This document shows positions 61,744-64,000 of a DNA stretch of 64,000 nt, one piece after another. The notes beneath the pieces are model-generated. The model had not been told where the DNA came from and did no database searches. It saw only the letters and a list, made by a program, of their open reading frames with translations. The stretch spans positions 62,001 through 126,000 of the forward strand of contig JACKAG010000003.1 of NCBI GenBank assembly GCA_020635195.1, given 5' to 3'. Every line of letters starts with the position of its first letter. Position 1 is the stretch's first letter. The DNA is from Deltaproteobacteria bacterium. Its GTDB lineage: Bacteria > Bdellovibrionota_B > Oligoflexia > Oligoflexales > Bog-1112. Made by a program: the position numbers and the translations under genes.

Positions 61744-62544
61744 ATGACTGAAAGTCCCTGGCATGAGGGAGATACACCTCTCGTCATTGCTGCAAAGAAT
61801 GATCATCCGGAGGCTGTGGGCTTGCTTCTTGAGGCTGGAGCGGATGTGAATAAGGCTGACAAGGCTGGCTACACCCCCCTCTATTGGGCAGCAGAGAAAG
61901 GGCATACAGGTGTTGCAGCGCTTCTCATCGCTGCTGGGGCGAACGTGAACCAAGTAGACTATGAGGGCATTACCCCCCTCCATTTGGCAGCAGACAATGG
62001 GCACAGAGATGTTGTAGCGATTCTCCTCGCAGCTGGGGCGGATGTGAATCAGGCTGACAAGTATGGCAGGACCCCCCTCTCTTTGGCAGCGTGCTGGGGG
62101 CACAGAGATGTCGTAGAGCTTCTCATCAGGAATGGGGCGGATGTGAATCAGGCTGACAAGTATGGCAGGCCCCCCCTCTATGATGCAGCCAGGAGAGGGT
62201 ACACAGGTATTGCAGAGCGTCTCATCGTAGCTGGGGCTGATGTGAATAAGGCTGACAAGTATGGCTGGACCCCCCTCTCTTTGGCAGCGTACTGGGGGAA
62301 GACAGCTGTTGCAGAGCTTCTCATCGCTGCTGGTGCTGATGTGAATAAGGCTGATAATGGTGGCAGGCCCCCCCTCCATTGGGCAGCGAGGAATGGGCAC
62401 AAAGAGGTTGCAGAGCTTCTCATCGCTGCTGGTGCTGATGTGAATAAGGCTAACAATAAAGGCAAGACCCCCCTCCATGTGGCAACGGAGGAGGGGCGCA
62501 AAGAAGTCATCGAGCTTCTGAAACAACACGGAGCACAAGAATAA
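61744..62544 (+). CDS. Ankyrin-repeat protein without signal peptide
   Basis: 266 residues from ATG 61744 (AGGAA upstream), made almost wholly of eight ankyrin repeats, ending LLKQHGAQE. Upstream, at 61675-61715, the leader GGATCACAAC is followed by AGAGAGTTCTGCGTGAATTATCAG, a degraded form of the signal-peptide start (ATGAGAGTCTTATTATCAG) of the sister genes, so the export signal has been lost and translation moved downstream. The protein may stay in the cytosol or no longer matter. The tail-Z-like gene follows after 147 bases. Confidence 0.78.
   Translation: MTESPWHEGDTPLVIAAKNDHPEAVGLLLEAGADVNKADKAGYTPLYWAAEKGHTGVAALLIAAGANVNQVDYEGITPLHLAADNGHRDVVAILLAAGADVNQADKYGRTPLSLAACWGHRDVVELLIRNGADVNQADKYGRPPLYDAARRGYTGIAERLIVAGADVNKADKYGWTPLSLAAYWGKTAVAELLIAAGADVNKADNGGRPPLHWAARNGHKEVAELLIAAGADVNKANNKGKTPLHVATEEGRKEVIELLKQHGAQE
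61800..62530 (+). repeat. Tandem ~99-bp ankyrin DNA repeats
   Basis: Longest uniform array in the window, with the unit core GAATAAGGCTGACAAGTATG or close variants recurring every ~99 bases. Confidence 0.8.
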
Positions 62545-63044
62545 ATCCTGCTCTCTGTTCTTTACCCTCCTAATGCAAAAAACATGACCAAACGCAATAA
62601 AAATGCGGAAAAAGCTTTGCTTTCGCAGCCTTTCTGCTTATCATGAGCATGTACCGTAAATCGGGTGGCCCACACACTCACAGGACAGAGGATGATCCGA
62701 GTCAGCTTTTCGTTTGAAGATGTCAGACAGTTTCTGAAAGAGACTGAAAAAGACATCAGAAAAGCCACCAGAACGTCGATGAATGAGGCAATCTCTGCTG
62801 CCCACAGAGAAGGTGCGAGGATCATGGAGCGGGAACGCCACATGAAACTTAAGGGAAACAAGGGCAGATCCTACAAGAAACTCAGCAAAAAGAAACATTA
62901 CAATCTGAGAACGGGCTTTGCCAGTATTCTGGGATCGGAGAAATCCGTGTCCCTGATTCATCTGACAGAAGGACGCAGGCGTCCGGAAAAGCAGAAGGGC
63001 AAAGCTCTCAGAGACAGACGAAGGCTCCGGATCAGCATCAGGCA
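62544..63044 (+). repeat. Segmental duplication, copy 3 (ankyrin 3' spacer and tail gene)
   Basis: Counterpart of 57127-57626; this copy continues into the intact second half of the tail gene. Confidence 0.85.
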
Positions 63045-63321
63045 GGGAAGAACGCTGACGGATCAGAAGTCTTTCATTGCAAAAGCGAACGCAAAAAGCG
63101 GAGAGAAAAGTTATCTGGTTTTCAGAAGACTGGATAACAAAGACGGTAAAAATATCATGGTAAAACAAGCTGCTCCCGGTGTTCATAAAACACTGATAAA
63201 AGAAGAATATCAAAGTGACATGATGGAAAAAGCAGAATATAGCTTGTTTAAAAGCTTTATCGAGACATTCGGACGTGAATACGAAAAATCGTTAAAGAGG
63301 TACAGCGATAAAATGTCATGA
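62692..63321 (+). CDS. Phage minor tail protein Z-like
   Basis: 209 residues from ATG 62692 (GGACAGAGG upstream). Starts MIRVSFSFEDVRQFLKETEK, with a long N-terminal helix, a basic middle (KLKGNKGRSYKKLSKKKHYN), a beta segment and a C-terminal helical FIETFGREYEKSLKRY, resembling lambda gpZ-type/HK97 gp10-type tail completion proteins. The family call is from pattern and phage context. It lies between an ankyrin gene and the terminase region; the broken copy is at 57276. Confidence 0.65.
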   Translation: MIRVSFSFEDVRQFLKETEKDIRKATRTSMNEAISAAHREGARIMERERHMKLKGNKGRSYKKLSKKKHYNLRTGFASILGSEKSVSLIHLTEGRRRPEKQKGKALRDRRRLRISIRQGRTLTDQKSFIAKANAKSGEKSYLVFRRLDNKDGKNIMVKQAAPGVHKTLIKEEYQSDMMEKAEYSLFKSFIETFGREYEKSLKRYSDKMS

Positions 63322-63439
63322 AAACACTATAAAACAAGGGTTTTTGTGGATTACTGCTTTTTTAAAAAAGTGACAGCAATAAAAAAACAGGCCCTTTGAG
63401 CTGTCTTGAGAGAGGGATCAAAAGCTGAATAACTTAATG

Positions 63440-63512
63440 TTTCCGGGTCCTTACCGGTGTTGGAAATTTCCGCCAGTAAACCTCCCGAAAACACGCACCT
63501 TCGGACCCCCTA
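63440..63512. other. Possible cos/packaging region upstream of the terminase gene
   Basis: GGGTCC near 63446 and GGACCC near 63503 face each other around ~50 bases in the gap before the terminase small-subunit gene. In lambdoid phages cos lies just upstream of that gene. This is inference from position; no cleavage site can be read from sequence alone. Confidence 0.2.
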
Positions 63513-63588
63513 TGAGCAGCAACAATAATCGCCAGCCTCCTGTAAATAAAGAAGAAACACGGCGGAATTCCTGCTCTGGTCGTCCGGG

Positions 63589-64000
63589 ATGAGGGATGTC
63601 ACGGAACTCATGGTCACCTTCGCAGATCTCGAACGGATCAGCGGCATGACCTTCCGTACCATAAGAGAGCGCCTGAAGCAGGTGACGCCTGCCAGCTCCA
63701 GTGGAAAAAGCGATTTCTATCGGCTCACCGATGCCCTCCCGGCACTCTACCGCTCTGATAAAAGTGAAAAAGAACAGGTCACCATCGAGGAAATCAGAGC
63801 CCGCACGAGAAACTGGCATGTCACAGCGGATCGCAGCGAGATCAAAAGAGAGCAGGAAGCCGGAAAGCTCTATCAGGTGGAAGATGTCCACCGGGTTCTG
63901 GACAGAATGCTGATGGCCTTTAAAAACCGCCTGGAATCGCTTCCCTCACGTCTTGCTGCCATCGACAGCGGCGATTATTTTCTGAGGATGGAACAGGCGG
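63589..64000 (+). CDS. Phage terminase small subunit, Nu1-like (runs off the right edge)
   Basis: 137 codons from ATG 63589 to the window edge without a stop; it does not end here. The start TELMVTFADLERISGMTFRT with RTIRERLKQVTP looks like a winged-helix DNA-binding domain, followed by a charged helix (SEIKREQEAGKLYQVEDVHR) and FKNRLESLPSRLAAI, as in Nu1-like (DUF1441) small terminase subunits, which recognise phage DNA for packaging. A second, short frame at 63512-63591 (MSSNNNRQPPVNKEE) ends on its start. Confidence 0.72.
   Translation, partial: MRDVTELMVTFADLERISGMTFRTIRERLKQVTPASSSGKSDFYRLTDALPALYRSDKSEKEQVTIEEIRARTRNWHVTADRSEIKREQEAGKLYQVEDVHRVLDRMLMAFKNRLESLPSRLAAIDSGDYFLRMEQA

Noticed and set aside
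61669..62538. Long minus-strand open frame with regular repeats (similar ones at 56483-57082 and 60755-61129)
   Set aside because: It is the antisense of the ankyrin repeats; the 99-bp periodicity keeps one reverse frame open. No start signal, and the ankyrin frame explains the DNA.
63451..63891. 146-codon minus-strand frame near the right edge
   Set aside because: Antisense of the terminase small-subunit gene, whose plus-strand frame has a recognisable pattern.

Overview
The window looks like a chromosomal segment of a Gram-negative proteobacterium that probably lives with, or on, eukaryotic cells. Outer-membrane lipoproteins, exported proteins, leucyl/phenylalanyl-tRNA-protein transferase (aat), ettA, accA, cmk, rpsA, rsmB-type, mnmG, queE, cutA and the start of a ferrochelatase gene all fit a diderm proteobacterium. 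The pfaD > KS-AT-ACP-KR-DH > KS-CLF-DH-DH order of the polyunsaturated fatty acid (PUFA) synthase-like operon resembles the arrangement known from myxobacteria and relatives, so a former-Deltaproteobacteria or Bdellovibrionota/Oligoflexia lineage is my best guess. No rRNA, tRNA or CRISPR array was seen.

Layout. 0-6.3 kb: partial hemH (-), an exported solute-binding protein (-), a PiT phosphate permease (+), an exported unknown (-), a lone receiver protein (+), cmk (-) and accA (-). 6.5-22.8 kb: a secreted RING-H2/leucine-rich-repeat protein, an exported unknown, then the PUFA-synthase-like operon, a THUMP methyltransferase and an SRPBCC protein. The second synthase subunit is split by a -1 frame change at an A10 run that is followed at once by a perfect 12-bp hairpin. 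22.9-24.3 kb: two paralogous secreted ankyrin proteins. 24.3-30.6 kb: arginase-family ureohydrolase, ettA, two small exported proteins, a matrixin-like metalloprotease, aat and an exported unknown. 30.6-33.2 kb: an AT-rich insert with three palindromes, a Cys-rich exported protein, a divergent chemoreceptor and an IS630-type transposase remnant. 33.3-54.9 kb: mostly housekeeping genes (fmdB-like, DnaJ/CbpA-like, rpsA, rsmB-like, epimerase, mnmG, cutA, queE) mixed with exported unknowns, a gluzincin metalloprotease and a degenerate oxidoreductase-SelD fusion.

54.9-64 kb is a decaying prophage-like region: an IS21 remnant, HTH regulators, single-strand binding protein, nuclease, tail-protein-Z-like genes and a terminase small subunit, several of them broken. 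Ankyrin-repeat genes sit between the phage genes, and a unit of regulator, promoter, ankyrin gene and tail gene has been copied up to three times. The ankyrin genes share a signal peptide, a ribosome-binding leader and a TTGAGA-17-TAnnTT promoter candidate, which suggests co-expressed secreted effectors spread by a phage-borne cassette.

The most interesting points are the secreted RING-H2/LRR protein (a possible ubiquitin-ligase mimic), the candidate programmed frameshift in a lipid synthase whose acyltransferase domain has lost both catalytic residues, the SelD-like fusion that has lost its metal ligands, and the phage-embedded ankyrin cassette.
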